Counted from the first letter of the stretch, positions 42,131 to 52,200 are shown. The stretch is 64,000 bases of DNA from Alphaproteobacteria bacterium (GCA_012103315.1 WLWZ01000003.1:124001-188000), one strand, 5' to 3'. A program made the numbers and translations. The notes: generated by a model from the sequence alone, not told the origin.

Positions 42131-43195
42131 TTATGCGGGGATTGGGACGTCCAGCGGCGTATTGAGTTCAACCCCCTCTAATTCCACCCCACTAATAATA
42201 CCTTGATATTCCGACATGATCGGCCGCCCTTGCTCGTCGCGAAGCCAGAGACGCAACAAGTGACGACGCTTCTCGGGCTCCGGCCAGTCTTCAAAGCCAC
42301 GGCGCGAATGCAGCATGACATGGTTATGTAAAATTTGGATATCACCCTCACGAAACTCCATATCGAACGACAGGCTTTCTACCGTCGCCTTAAAGTAATC
42401 CAACGCTTCATGCTGCTTTTCGGTGTAGTCCGGCACGCCTTCCAGGCCCTGCGACTTATAAATCTGGGTACTAACCCCGCGAACACAGATATGACCGTCA
42501 TCAAAACTGAAAACCGGCATCAAATAATACGGCCCTAGCCCCGGCGGAATCTCGCCGATCCGCGACCAGTAGAAATCCTTACAGAGCTCCGCAACGAGAT
42601 CAGGTCGCTCGGCCAGCATCTTGTTATAAAGCGACACAGAGCTCGCGATCCGGCTTTCCCCACCCGATTTTGAGGTCCGTAAACACAGCAAAGCGACATA
42701 GTCACAGCGGTCGGCATGGAAACCCATCTGTGCGTTAGATAGATAGCCCCGCGTGTTCTTATCCGAATAGTCACCGCCGACATCTTTGACATGGCCTAAT
42801 AAATGCCCTTGCCCATTTTGCGAAACTGCCCGCCCGAGATGCGCGCCAATGCCCCAAAAGGCGATTGCGGATTGCTCTTGGGTCATATTCATCACCGGCA
42901 CGCCCCGGATCAGCACAAAGCCGCGGCCATTTAAAAATTCATCCCGAATACCGGCGAGATCATTAGCAAAGCCGCCCAGTTTGAAGTCACTTTTGCGAAT
43001 ATCTTTGATATCCACTCCGCCTTTCTCGATGCCTGCAACAGCAGCGGCAATCTGATCGCACTCGCTCCCCGAGAGTTCGTATATCCAGTCATCTTTTGCG
43101 GCGAGTTCCTCTGGCATCCATGCTGCAGGATCAACAGCAGGTTCCATTGCAACAGCGGGTTGGCGATCACGGTCGGCGCGTGGCGCATAGGGCAT
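42131..43195 (-). CDS. TauD/TfdA-like Fe(II)/2-oxoglutarate dioxygenase
   Basis: The 354-residue protein belongs to the TauD/TfdA group of non-haem iron enzymes. Iron ligands are visible as His 160 and Asp 162 in FHADRCD and the distal His 296 in MLHSRRGFEDW; an Arg in RRHLLRLWLR would hold 2-oxoglutarate. The true start is ATG 43195: an in-frame ATG at 43312 overlaps the preceding gene. Its start overlaps the stop of the upstream paralog (TAATG), so the two are translationally coupled. The substrate is unknown. Confidence 0.9.
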   Translation of the reverse strand: MPYAPRADRDRQPAVAMEPAVDPAAWMPEELAAKDDWIYELSGSECDQIAAAVAGIEKGGVDIKDIRKSDFKLGGFANDLAGIRDEFLNGRGFVLIRGVPVMNMTQEQSAIAFWGIGAHLGRAVSQNGQGHLLGHVKDVGGDYSDKNTRGYLSNAQMGFHADRCDYVALLCLRTSKSGGESRIASSVSLYNKMLAERPDLVAELCKDFYWSRIGEIPPGLGPYYLMPVFSFDDGHICVRGVSTQIYKSQGLEGVPDYTEKQHEALDYFKATVESLSFDMEFREGDIQILHNHVMLHSRRGFEDWPEPEKRRHLLRLWLRDEQGRPIMSEYQGIISGVELEGVELNTPLDVPIPA

Positions 43196-44247
43196 TAAGC
43201 AGCCTCCTCGGCATCTAGCGGGGCGCGCGGGATATAACCATCCAATACAACGCCTCTTAAATTTTGTCTTACAGCATCCGATAGCGGCCGCAAATCTTCG
43301 TTTTCGATCCACAATCGGTATAGATGACGTTTTTGGTCCGGGTCATCCCAATCCTCATAGGGACGTCGCGAATGCAATGTGACATGGCTATTCAGTATCT
43401 GCAGATCGCCTTGCTGGAATGGCAAGTCCGCCGCTAAACTCGGCACTAACTCCTGAAATAGGTCTACAGCTTCATTGCGGAGCGCGCTCCACTGCTCTGC
43501 ACCCGGCAATTCCTGCGCCTTGCGGGCGTGGGTCGAGGCACCTTTGGCACTGAAACGACCCTCTCTAAACGAAAAAACAGGCAATTTGTACCAAGGGTCT
43601 TCGCCCGGCGAATATTCGCCATGTTTGGTCCAGTAAAATTCTTCACACAAATCTGCAACCAGTTCAGGTCGACGCTTAAGCATTTCATTATAGAGAGACA
43701 CCGAGCTTGCAACACGGCTCTCACCGCCTGACTTCGCTGGTTTCACGCACAGCAGCGCCACGATGTCGCAAGGATCAGCGTGGAACGTCATCGCTGCATT
43801 GGTCTGGTAGCCACGAACCATCGGGTCCTTGTAATCCTTGCCGAGGTCTTTCACGTGACCCAACACATGGCCTTCCGGGTTCTGGGAAAGTGCTCTTCCA
43901 AAATATGTACCTACACCCCAAAGAACTGCCGCGGTTTCTTCACGGCTAATCTCGCCCACCGGCAGCCCGCGCATTTGCACAAAACCGCGACCGTTCTTCA
44001 ACTCATCATAGATTTCTGCAAAGGTTTCTTCTGTCTTGGGCTAAACAAAATCTTCTTTACCGACCTGAATGAGATTCTTTCCGCCCGTAGCAATTGCACG
44101 CGCGGCGGTCAGAATTTCATCAATCTCATTGGCCGCAAAGCGATAGACCCAGCTTTCACTGTTTTCCATCTCAGTGGCGTCCCACGCAGCGGGATCGATA
44201 ACCGGCCTCAGTTTTTCAGCGGGTTCACGCGTACGGTTTGCAACCAT
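43195..44247 (-). pseudogene. TauD-like dioxygenase interrupted by an in-frame amber codon
   Basis: An ORF starts at ATG 44247 with sequence like the paralog next to it (DPAAWDATEMENSESWVYRF) and ends at a TAG (44043-44041, codon 69). The same frame continues directly after the stop with PKTEETFAEIYDELKNGRGFVQMRG and keeps the iron site FHADPCD, LHSRRPYEDW and the C-terminus, to the stop at 43197-43195. Aligned with the paralog, the TAG sits opposite a Leu, so a single base change (TTG to TAG) explains it. TAG is an ordinary stop elsewhere in this window. The gene is therefore probably inactive, unless a read error or restart (TTG 44001) rescues it. Confidence 0.85.
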
Positions 44248-44315
44248 GGCAAAACCTCATGAGATAAACGAACTCGAGAATTATGCCACAAAATTAGCCG
44301 GTGACTAGCCGCTAG

Positions 44316-45215
44316 CTATCCTGCTTTTTTTCGCGCGGTGGAAATCCGCGTAAGCCAGACTGACGCCAGAAAGATGATGGTGCCGCCGACCCAAGTCCAT
44401 ATATCTGGAATTTCAGCAAAAAATAGGTAGCCAAACAGGGCTGCCCAAATCAATCGCGTAAAGTTAAAGGGCAACACCACCGTTGCGTCTGCGAGTGCCA
44501 TGGACCGGTTAAACGCTCGCTGGATAACCGTGCCTAGATAACCCAGAGCAACCATCCAAAGTACGTCCTGCCAACTCGGCTGAACCCAAACGATAATCGC
44601 TGGAATTAAGCCAAGCACCGTATGGGAAACAAACAGCCAGGCGGCAACGGTATCCGATGAGTCGTGCTTAAGAAGGCCTTTGATCAGCATCGCCACCGCC
44701 GAACCAGCAATAACGGACGCCACGGCAAGCAATAGACCGGGGTTGAAATCAGCCATGCCCGGTCGAATAACGATGAGGGCCCCTCCGAATCCGGCCAGTG
44801 TAGCCAACCACTGCCACAGGTTGGTTTTTTCCCGAAAAAACAATACGGCAAGAATGGCCGCGACAATCGGCATCATAAAGGTAATCGCCGATACATCCGC
44901 GACTGGCGCAACTGCCAATGCGCCAAACAAGAACCAAACATTGGCCGCCGAAAACAGCCCGCGCACAGCATGCATTCCAAAATGGCTGGTGCGCATTGCA
45001 CTGAGTCCCACACGCATTAACCAGGGAATCATAAAGACGAGCGCAAACACATTGCGACCAAGCGCAACCTCAAATACCGGCAAATGCTGTGTGAGGTGAT
45101 GTGCAATGCCGATCGATGCCGCATAAGCAAACGCACTCAATGTCATCCACCAGGCAGCCTGAACGACCACCGGCAACGCATTAAACCGATCGGAGAAAAT
45201 TTTAAGAGACGCCAT
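44316..45215 (-). CDS. DMT (EamA) family transporter
   Basis: The 299-residue protein is almost wholly hydrophobic, with about 10 helices that form two EamA repeats (FEVALGRNVFALVF and ALGYLGTVIQRAFNRSMA in matching places). EamA proteins export amino acids or other small metabolites. It lies between the dioxygenase pair and the DUF748 gene, with 68 bases to the former. The substrate is unknown. Confidence 0.87.
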   Translation of the reverse strand: MASLKIFSDRFNALPVVVQAAWWMTLSAFAYAASIGIAHHLTQHLPVFEVALGRNVFALVFMIPWLMRVGLSAMRTSHFGMHAVRGLFSAANVWFLFGALAVAPVADVSAITFMMPIVAAILAVLFFREKTNLWQWLATLAGFGGALIVIRPGMADFNPGLLLAVASVIAGSAVAMLIKGLLKHDSSDTVAAWLFVSHTVLGLIPAIIVWVQPSWQDVLWMVALGYLGTVIQRAFNRSMALADATVVLPFNFTRLIWAALFGYLFFAEIPDIWTWVGGTIIFLASVWLTRISTARKKAG

Positions 45216-45254
45216 GCGGGCCGTTATAAGGTGTTTCAGGTCTGCAAGAAATGG

Positions 45255-47981
45255 TTACAGCGACACGTTTACCCGCGGAACCCCTTTGTCCTTTGGGTCA
45301 AAAGCTGAACGGCATTCTGATACCCGTCCCCGAACAGACTTTCCCTGCTTTAAAAGATATGTCCGGATCGCCCTGGTTCGTGCCACAGCAAGTTTTGAAA
45401 GACTCGGCAGTGCCGCTTTGCGCAGCGCAGCTCCTTCCAGCGGAAATAGTTGAGGTTTGATCGCTGGTTTACCCAGCGCAGGCTTCTTATTCTTTGACGC
45501 TGCTACCCGTTGCTTAAATTCCTGTGACGCAAAGTGCGCAAGATCGTCAGCGGTCGTGCGCCCGCAAACACGAACGCCCAATTTCGGTCGTTTGTCCAAA
45601 AGCTCCGCAAGACTTGCTGCATACTTCACTGCTTCCGGTCCGAGTTTTGATGCTCCGGCGGCAAAAGGAATTGGCTTAAAGGTAACGCCGGAATTCCCGG
45701 CGGAGCTCAGCATTGCCGCGAATGCTGTCGGCGGAAACAGGGACTTAAGGGCTCCGCCTATCGCCTGGCCGATGGCATCACTGAGATCAAATGCCGGCTT
45801 CGCCACGGTTCCCCCAACGGGGATCGTCAGGTTAATAGCTTTATTAGAATCCTGCAGCAGCCCTACGGCAGTCTGCACGGGCATCCCCACCTGGCCAGAA
45901 AGCTTTTTCTCGGCCTCGGCGGAGAGCGGCGTGAATTTGAGGTCCTTCATGTTGATCTTAATACTGGAATCAAGTGCCGCCGCTTTGGATTTACCCGATG
46001 CCGTTACATTGAGTTGGCCACTTTCGAGATTCAACCCCAACAACTTCGCAGCGTATGAAGAAAAACGCGGTAGTTCGAGACCACCTAGCTTCGCTTTAAG
46101 ATCAAAGTCTGGTTTTGCACCAAACGGCGTGGCCCAACCTGACACATCAATGCCAGTAAATTCATTCAACTTGGCACTAAAACGCAGATCACTACGTCGT
46201 GCCGGGTCTCCACTATCAATGCTGCTAATTTCGAGCGTTTCAATACCGACCTTGGTCTCAATCGCCGGCAACACAGAGCTATCCTTAAACCCGATGCGAG
46301 CCTTATCAGTGAGTTTGAATTGTTCGATCTTTATTTTTGGCGCCGGTGACGTGGCCTGTGGGGATGGCGTTGATTTAACCCCCTTGGAAACACCCGCACT
46401 TGATGCATCCTCACCGATGTTCAAGATTTTCTCCGTTGCATCGACCTGCAAACCCGAAACGAACAGGTTTCCAACTTGGAAATGTAATTTCTGATCAGCG
46501 GAAAGACTGTTTACTGCGACCTTTTGGATTTTCGTCATCATCAATTTTCCGCCGTCAACGGACAGCGCCGTTTTATCGACAGCAATCGCCATTTTTGTCT
46601 GCCACGCCGGTTCCTTGCCAGAAAGCGTTGCATCAAGCGATTTGATATCGACGGACAAATTTCCAATCGTTGCATCGATAGCGTGCCGATCAGTAATTTT
46701 GCCCTTAGTGCCTGCTATATTGGCCGTGCCTGCCGCTTTTACGGACATGCTATCCTGAGCACCGGAAATATTCAGCGCAGAGAGAGCCAAGGTCACTGCA
46801 TCAACGTTAAGTTTCTGTGGTTCAACAATCTCGACATCTTGAACCTTAACTGTCGGAACGACATCGATTTTGATCGTATTGCCCGGCCCCGTTGCTGCCT
46901 TCAACCCGACCAAGGAAACCGATAGATTTCCAGCCGAAATAGGGGGCTTGTCCTTAGCCGCTGCTCTTAACTTCGACACGTTCACCGATATGTTCCCGGC
47001 GACTGTCTGTTTCTGGTCAGATGACAAACCGACCTTGAGATCAAACTCCGTCCGCAACGACGACGCGGCGATAGATTCTTTTTCAATCCTTTCTATGTCG
47101 ACACCGGAGACATCAATCCCACCTTTAATAGATGTTTCAACCCGACCATCATCGAATAGAGCCGCATTTATTCCAAATTTACCGCTCATCTCACCCGCGC
47201 GTCTCGTAAATCCAAGCTGGCCAGTAAACTTTTCAATTTTTTCAATTGCGGCTTTGCTTATTCCTGCTTTCATCGCCACCGTTATGCGATTGGCAAATGG
47301 CCGCGCTTCGCCCTGCGCCCGAATACCGATATCGTTTATACGACCAACAAGATTGAATTTCCCTGGGTTATTTGGCTCCCAGGTCCGGAATCCATTCAGC
47401 GACAAGCGCTCCACATCAATAATCGCTTCGCCTTTACCGGCTTGAATAAAGGTTAACTTGCTGTCTCTAAGTTCAAGCTTTTCCAGTGCAGCATGCCAAC
47501 GCTCATCCTCGGGGTCCGCTTTCGTTTCAGCATTGGGATCATCCGCCGGGATCTGGGCAAGAACTCCATTCAATGAAATTTTACCCTTAGCGCTTCTTGT
47601 GACACGTATATCGACGCCCTCGATAATAATGGAATCTACGACCGCCCGCCGCGACAACAGGTTCCACAATCGCAATTTAAGACCAAACTTCTTGATTTGG
47701 CCGGGTTTGGCATCAGCCTTTCGAACACTTACCGGGCCGAACAAAACCTCCTGATTCCACATATCAACAATGATGGTTCCCACCCCTTCATGGGCGATTC
47801 CCAACTTGTCGAGTTCATCCGCAACAATGTAACGCGCCGCAAAGCGCGGCCCAATAAATATAGCCGCGCACAAAACTGCTATTACGAGAATAATGCCACC
47901 TGACCACCATAAGCCGCGGCGACCGCGCTTTGAGGAGGCTCCTTCAGGCGTCGTATCGGGCGTTGCGGCGCGATCAACCAT
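45255..47981 (-). CDS. DUF748 / AsmA-like envelope protein
   Basis: A 908-residue protein with a single N-terminal membrane helix (about residues 28-50) and a very long, repetitive beta-strand-rich periplasmic region, typical of DUF748 and AsmA-like proteins. The last part ends in a conserved pattern around AELLDKRPKLGVRVCGRT, as in the DUF748 family. These proteins are thought to help lipid transport or outer-membrane maintenance; in this protein that role is inferred. The leading DKLGIAHEGVG and VDSIIIEGVDIRV resemble the AsmA start. Length is normal for the group. Confidence 0.82.
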   Translation of the reverse strand: MVDRAATPDTTPEGASSKRGRRGLWWSGGIILVIAVLCAAIFIGPRFAARYIVADELDKLGIAHEGVGTIIVDMWNQEVLFGPVSVRKADAKPGQIKKFGLKLRLWNLLSRRAVVDSIIIEGVDIRVTRSAKGKISLNGVLAQIPADDPNAETKADPEDERWHAALEKLELRDSKLTFIQAGKGEAIIDVERLSLNGFRTWEPNNPGKFNLVGRINDIGIRAQGEARPFANRITVAMKAGISKAAIEKIEKFTGQLGFTRRAGEMSGKFGINAALFDDGRVETSIKGGIDVSGVDIERIEKESIAASSLRTEFDLKVGLSSDQKQTVAGNISVNVSKLRAAAKDKPPISAGNLSVSLVGLKAATGPGNTIKIDVVPTVKVQDVEIVEPQKLNVDAVTLALSALNISGAQDSMSVKAAGTANIAGTKGKITDRHAIDATIGNLSVDIKSLDATLSGKEPAWQTKMAIAVDKTALSVDGGKLMMTKIQKVAVNSLSADQKLHFQVGNLFVSGLQVDATEKILNIGEDASSAGVSKGVKSTPSPQATSPAPKIKIEQFKLTDKARIGFKDSSVLPAIETKVGIETLEISSIDSGDPARRSDLRFSAKLNEFTGIDVSGWATPFGAKPDFDLKAKLGGLELPRFSSYAAKLLGLNLESGQLNVTASGKSKAAALDSSIKINMKDLKFTPLSAEAEKKLSGQVGMPVQTAVGLLQDSNKAINLTIPVGGTVAKPAFDLSDAIGQAIGGALKSLFPPTAFAAMLSSAGNSGVTFKPIPFAAGASKLGPEAVKYAASLAELLDKRPKLGVRVCGRTTADDLAHFASQEFKQRVAASKNKKPALGKPAIKPQLFPLEGAALRKAALPSLSKLAVARTRAIRTYLLKQGKSVRGRVSECRSAFDPKDKGVPRVNVSL

Positions 47982-47996
47982 AAGAATTAACCCAAT

Positions 47997-48437
47997 TTAC
48001 CATTCGCCGGTATTTGGCATAGACGCCCAGGGCTCTGTCGACGGTAACGCATCACCACGTTGGAGCAATTCGACCGATATACCGTCCGGTGACCGAATAA
48101 AGGCCATGTGTCCGTCCCGTGGCGGTCGGCTAATAGTGACGCCGCCATCCATCATGCGCTGACAAATCTCGTAAATATCGTCTACACGATAAGCAAGATG
48201 CCCAAAGTTCCGCCCGCCATCATAATCTTCTGGATCCCAGTTATGGGTTAGTTCCACGGTGGGGCGGCGGGTTTCCTTGGCAGCTTCTGCATCGCCCGGC
48301 GCAGCCAAAAAGATGAGGGTAAATCGACCCTTCTCACTATCTTTGCGGCTGACTTCTACCAACCCAAGTAAGTTGCAGTAAAAATTCAGTGACGCGTCAA
48401 TGTCGCGAACGCGGACCATGGTGTGCAGATATTCCAT
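47997..48437 (-). CDS. Glyoxalase I-like VOC family protein
   Basis: The 146-residue protein has two VOC betaalphabetabetabeta modules with HTMVRVRDIDASLNFY at the start, a metal-ligand Glu in VELTHNW, a His in GHLAYRVDDIYEI and a Glu in VELLQRGD. This order fits lactoylglutathione lyase, the enzyme that detoxifies methylglyoxal with glutathione, but other VOC enzymes are possible. ATG 48437 is chosen because GGAG lies 8 bases upstream; the longer frame to 48629 is shared with the tail of the acyltransferase gene and is not translated from there. Confidence 0.85.
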   Translation of the reverse strand: MEYLHTMVRVRDIDASLNFYCNLLGLVEVSRKDSEKGRFTLIFLAAPGDAEAAKETRRPTVELTHNWDPEDYDGGRNFGHLAYRVDDIYEICQRMMDGGVTISRPPRDGHMAFIRSPDGISVELLQRGDALPSTEPWASMPNTGEW

Positions 48438-48514
48438 TTGCGGGTTCTCCGGTAGGGCTGGCTGGTTTCTCGCACTATACAAAACCTTTGAGCGCGTTGC
48501 ACCAAGGCAGACAA

Positions 48515-49668
48515 TTACATCCGTGCCTTGAGAATCAGGAACGGCTTCTCCACGAGGTAATGAATGACCAATGCCGCCATCAGCGACAGAACGGCAAACA
48601 TCGCAACGAAGGAAAAAACTCTGAACCACCCATCGTCAATGCCAATGGGATTAGAGGCACGTGGATGAGATAAAGTGGATAGGAGATACGTGACAAGAAG
48701 AACAGGCTATCACTTTTTAAGGGCTGACCTGCCCCCGCGCCGTGCAGGACACCAAACAAAACAGCGCTAAACCCAACAGCGATCAATGTCGGCTGAAAAA
48801 CTTTATCAAAAAGCGTGATGCTTCCAAGAAGGTTCTCAACAGCCAGTAACCCACCGATAACAAGACAGCCCGCCCCGAAAACAAGGTGTGGTCGCCAGCC
48901 CGTTTTTAACCAGGTAAGGGCGGCAGGGTCACGGTATACCGTTGCGCATAATACGCCGAGCACGAGACCATCCATTGTCAAATGAAATGGACTTCGAAAG
49001 ACGGGAAAAAACGGCTGATAACTGTTGATTTCCGGGTGTTTCGCGGCCACCAAACTTCGTAATACCAAACCCAAAACGACGAGCGATAGCAGGAATATTG
49101 CGCGCTGATTTGGAGTTTTTAGCGCACCGATTATTAAAATTAAAAATGGGGCCAGCAGATAAAACTTTTCCTCTACACCGAGCGACCAAAAAGACACCAC
49201 AATGTTGGCAGGGAGGTAATCCTGTAGAAACATCAAGTGATATCCCACACGAAAGCCAAGATGTTCCTCGGCTATTCGGTAACCGGGGATCAAGCCTGCC
49301 ACCACAATAAACATGACAAATAGATAGGCCGGGACAATCCGTAGGGCACGCTTGCTCAAGTAAGGCCGCCACCCAAATTGGCCTGCATCGCGGTCTTTCG
49401 TGTTCATGATGTGATGGGCAATCAAAAAGCCACTCAGGACGAAAAATAAATCAACACCGATCCAACCATTCATAAAGATTGTCGCCGCATCCCAGCCAAA
49501 CATTGGCAGGATAGGCTCACCCTGTCCCTGAAACGGTAATGTCGCATGGCGCAGGAGCACCAACAGAACAGCAATGCCCCGCAATCCATCCAAGGCGGAG
49601 ATCGCCCCGACGCTCCGTTCGAAACGGAAATAGCTCGTTTGCGACACCGGGACTGGAAGGGATGTCAT
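48515..49668 (-). pseudogene. OafA-type acyltransferase with a frameshift near the C-terminus
   Basis: This multispanning acyltransferase (acyltransferase 3 family) has LDGLRGIAVLLVLLRHATL with the catalytic His, GVDLFFVLSGFLIAH, and helices to ISYPLYLIHVPLIPLAL. The uninterrupted frame then ends at 48580 with an atypical tail. One extra T at the six-base A/T run 48613-48618 would restore a membrane helix and the family ending (FAVLSLMAALVIHYLVEK, then PFLILK), stopping at TAA 48517-48515. Either the gene is frameshifted or the run is misread. It overlaps the upstream His-rich membrane protein gene by 4 bases. The substrate, perhaps a surface sugar, is unknown. Confidence 0.8.
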
Positions 49669-50690
49669 GAATGGGCCCTACGGCGCCAAATCACTGCATC
49701 TACAATATAATGATGGAAATTGATTGTCTGATAGAGCAGCAACAGCACGGGCAGGCCAACAACGCCGAAAGAAACCGCAGCAGTGTCAACGCCCCGCAAT
49801 CCAACATAAAACACCGTCGCTATACCAAAGCAAACCAACAGATATCGCCACAGATTAGAACTCTGGCACAACGTCGACCATCCTAATGCAGACCGATCAA
49901 CCCCGTCGCTGTAACGCCGATTATTCATCAACCACACGAACAGAATGTATTGCGCATTATGCCAAATATTCAGAACCAGCCAGCCATAGGTGACGTCGTC
50001 GACCAGCAGATAGCCAATAAAGAATATTGTATGGTGACTAGTGATATAGAGGGTGTGGGCAAAAACGTTTCCGCCACGGCGCCAGGTTCGATATCGGCAT
50101 ACACACCACCAACACAGTGCTCCAATCGCACATAGTCCAACCAAATCAACCAAGATGCCCGATACAGGCAGCGTTTTAAACGACATCCCCAGAAACAACT
50201 CGGGAGCTTGCCAGGACCTATGGAGGATTCCCCATAGTGGCGGCAGATAAAATGCGAGTTTGGCCGCCCCTTCACTTTCACCAGTCGGCTCTGCGGATCG
50301 AAGGTAGGCCTGATTGATGCCCCAACTTTGGCGGATATAGTGAAACCACTGCCAATAAAAATAGACCGTCCCAACGATCCAAATTCCCGCGGTCATCGCA
50401 GCACCCAAGGTGAATGCCAAAACGATTGGCGGCAAGCCATAGAGCAGAAACCGGTATTGCGCACGGTCCTCAATAGTGAAACACAATCGCGTAAAGGTCG
50501 AAACAACGTGATGCTGACCAAGTAACCAAAGATCTAGTAATAGGATCGGAGCAAATAAGCGCGGTTCATTGATCACCACCGCTCCTGTGCCGATCGCGAG
50601 CATTGTTGTGCCAACGATAAAGTTCAAATCAAACTGCGCGTTACGGAGCCACCCAATAGAGGGCGCCGCCATCGATACCGCGATTGTCAT
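49665..50690 (-). CDS. Histidine-rich multispanning membrane protein of unknown function
   Basis: The 341-residue protein has about eight to nine hydrophobic helices. Its striking feature is a set of histidines in or at the edges of helices: His 60-61 (GQHHVV), His 117 (QWFHYI), His 219-220 (TSHHTI), His 244 (WHNAQY) and His 326-327 (NFHHYIVD). Paired His motifs in membrane proteins often bind iron, as in membrane-bound hydroxylases or desaturases, but the spacing is not that of a family I can name. Its stop overlaps the following acyltransferase gene, so the two may act in the same lipid or surface pathway. Confidence 0.75.
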   Translation of the reverse strand: MTIAVSMAAPSIGWLRNAQFDLNFIVGTTMLAIGTGAVVINEPRLFAPILLLDLWLLGQHHVVSTFTRLCFTIEDRAQYRFLLYGLPPIVLAFTLGAAMTAGIWIVGTVYFYWQWFHYIRQSWGINQAYLRSAEPTGESEGAAKLAFYLPPLWGILHRSWQAPELFLGMSFKTLPVSGILVDLVGLCAIGALCWWCVCRYRTWRRGGNVFAHTLYITSHHTIFFIGYLLVDDVTYGWLVLNIWHNAQYILFVWLMNNRRYSDGVDRSALGWSTLCQSSNLWRYLLVCFGIATVFYVGLRGVDTAAVSFGVVGLPVLLLLYQTINFHHYIVDAVIWRRRAHS

Positions 50691-50814
50691 CCTATTTCTC
50701 CCTGGCCGGCCGGTTGAGAGCCATCACAGAAATACAGACGCGCCCGCTTCTGCGGTGTCATCGTCCGGAAGGAGACAATGCATTTAAAAGTGTAAAAGCT
50801 TGTTTAGAGGTTCT

Positions 50815-50832
50815 GGTTAAGAGGCCTTAACC
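50815..50832 (-). terminator. Hairpin downstream of the MFS gene
   Basis: GGTTAAG (50815-50821), a 4-base loop and CTTAACC (50826-50832) form a perfect 7-bp stem five bases beyond the stop of the MFS gene. The following bases are not a clear T-run, so termination is likely weak or assisted. Confidence 0.35.
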
Positions 50833-50836
50833 GTGA

Positions 50837-52111
50837 TCAAGGTACTTGGCTCTTTTCATGCTCCATCACAGCTAACCGCATCGCATCACGCCGTGAGAAA
50901 ACGAACAAGGCAACGACCGCTGAGATTGCGACACCTGCCAACATCGGCCAGGTGAAGCCCCAATACCCTGACAGACCACCCATGAGCAATGCTCCGACGG
51001 CAGGGCCCGATCGGTTGAGCAACCCCCAAAGCGACATGACGCGGCCTCGTAGATCACCGCGTACTGAGCCCTGGACGGTAACTTGACCGGCTATGTTCAC
51101 ACCGACCTGCGCCGTGCTCAGAAAAACCGTACAGATAAGGGCAAACCAGAAATTGGACGTTGAGACAAAGAGAGCCAGGAAAACCAACGAGCCAAAGACG
51201 GAAGCCAAATAGGCATTTAGGATAGCCATCTGATTTCTCAGACTACCGACCAATAAAGAAGCTATTACGGCACCAACGCCTGCAGCGGCAACCAACAATG
51301 GAACGCCTTCTTTAGGGTCGTATCCAAACACGGTTTCTGAGAGACCCGGGAGCAGCTCCATATAGGCACGCAGCAACAGAGACGCAAATATCATATTCAG
51401 GAAGAGATATTTAATTACTGGATGCGCTGCAGCGTATCGTAGCCCTTCAACGAGGTGACTCCGCATGGACCGGCCCGCCGCCGCTTTTCGGTCCGGATTG
51501 ACCAACGTGACGGCAAACAAGGCAACACAAAAAACCAAGTTCGCCGCAGCATTAACGGCGAAGACCCCCCCAACCTCCCAATATTCAATAATTGGCAAGA
51601 CAACAAGAGCAGGGCCTAACGTACGGCCCAAATTGAACAATATTGAATGGCTCGCTATGGTGGATGACAAATCTTCACGCGGCACGAGATTAGGGGCAAT
51701 CGACATTCTTACCGGCGTCCAGAACCCCGTACAGATGCCATGCAACACGGCAAACCCGGTCAGCATCCAAATATCGATGAGCCCTGCAAAGGTCATCACA
51801 GCGAGGATACCAGTTACAGCCATCATCGCGAACTGAACGATCTTCGCCATCATCAACCGGTCGTGACGATCTACCAGGGCACCGGCTATGGGTGAGATCA
51901 GAATACCTGGTCCCGCTTCAGCGATCGCGATAACGCCGAGCCACCAGCCTGATTTCGTCAGCTGCCAGGCCAGAAGGCTTAGCCCAATCCGGTAAAACCA
52001 AACGCCCGCACCGGCCAACCATCCGGCTGCCTCGACAATCGCGAAATCGCGATGACGGAAGGCACGAAAAGCGCTCTTGGTCATGATCGTGTCGATTAAG
52101 GGTCGGAACAT
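50837..52111 (-). CDS. MFS transporter, EntS-like exporter family
   Basis: The 424-residue protein has about 12 helices and the pattern of the MFS_3/EntS group, with FRAFRHRDFAIVEAAGW at the N-terminus, PIAGALVDRHDRLMMAK in the first cytoplasmic loop, and QVTVQGSVRGDLRGRVMSLW in the second half. Members export siderophores or drugs; the cargo here is unknown. The gene begins about 90 bases from the divergent GmhB-like gene. Confidence 0.85.
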   Translation of the reverse strand: MFRPLIDTIMTKSAFRAFRHRDFAIVEAAGWLAGAGVWFYRIGLSLLAWQLTKSGWWLGVIAIAEAGPGILISPIAGALVDRHDRLMMAKIVQFAMMAVTGILAVMTFAGLIDIWMLTGFAVLHGICTGFWTPVRMSIAPNLVPREDLSSTIASHSILFNLGRTLGPALVVLPIIEYWEVGGVFAVNAAANLVFCVALFAVTLVNPDRKAAAGRSMRSHLVEGLRYAAAHPVIKYLFLNMIFASLLLRAYMELLPGLSETVFGYDPKEGVPLLVAAAGVGAVIASLLVGSLRNQMAILNAYLASVFGSLVFLALFVSTSNFWFALICTVFLSTAQVGVNIAGQVTVQGSVRGDLRGRVMSLWGLLNRSGPAVGALLMGGLSGYWGFTWPMLAGVAISAVVALFVFSRRDAMRLAVMEHEKSQVP

Positions 52112-52200
52112 AAACGGGCTTTTCCTTCTCGGGCGCCGCGGCTGTGCTATAGAGTATCGCGGAGTATGAACCGTCGATAGGGCTGTTCGACGAACGAGTA

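Noticed and set aside
44041..44043. The TAG as a recoded codon (pyrrolysine or readthrough)
   Set aside because: TAG serves as a normal stop in ligA and other genes in this window, and no pyl genes are visible. A point mutation explains the pattern more simply.
48438..48629. Upstream extension of the glyoxalase-like gene
   Set aside because: This part is the other-frame reading of the acyltransferase C-terminus. The VOC fold begins exactly at ATG 48437 with a good ribosome site.
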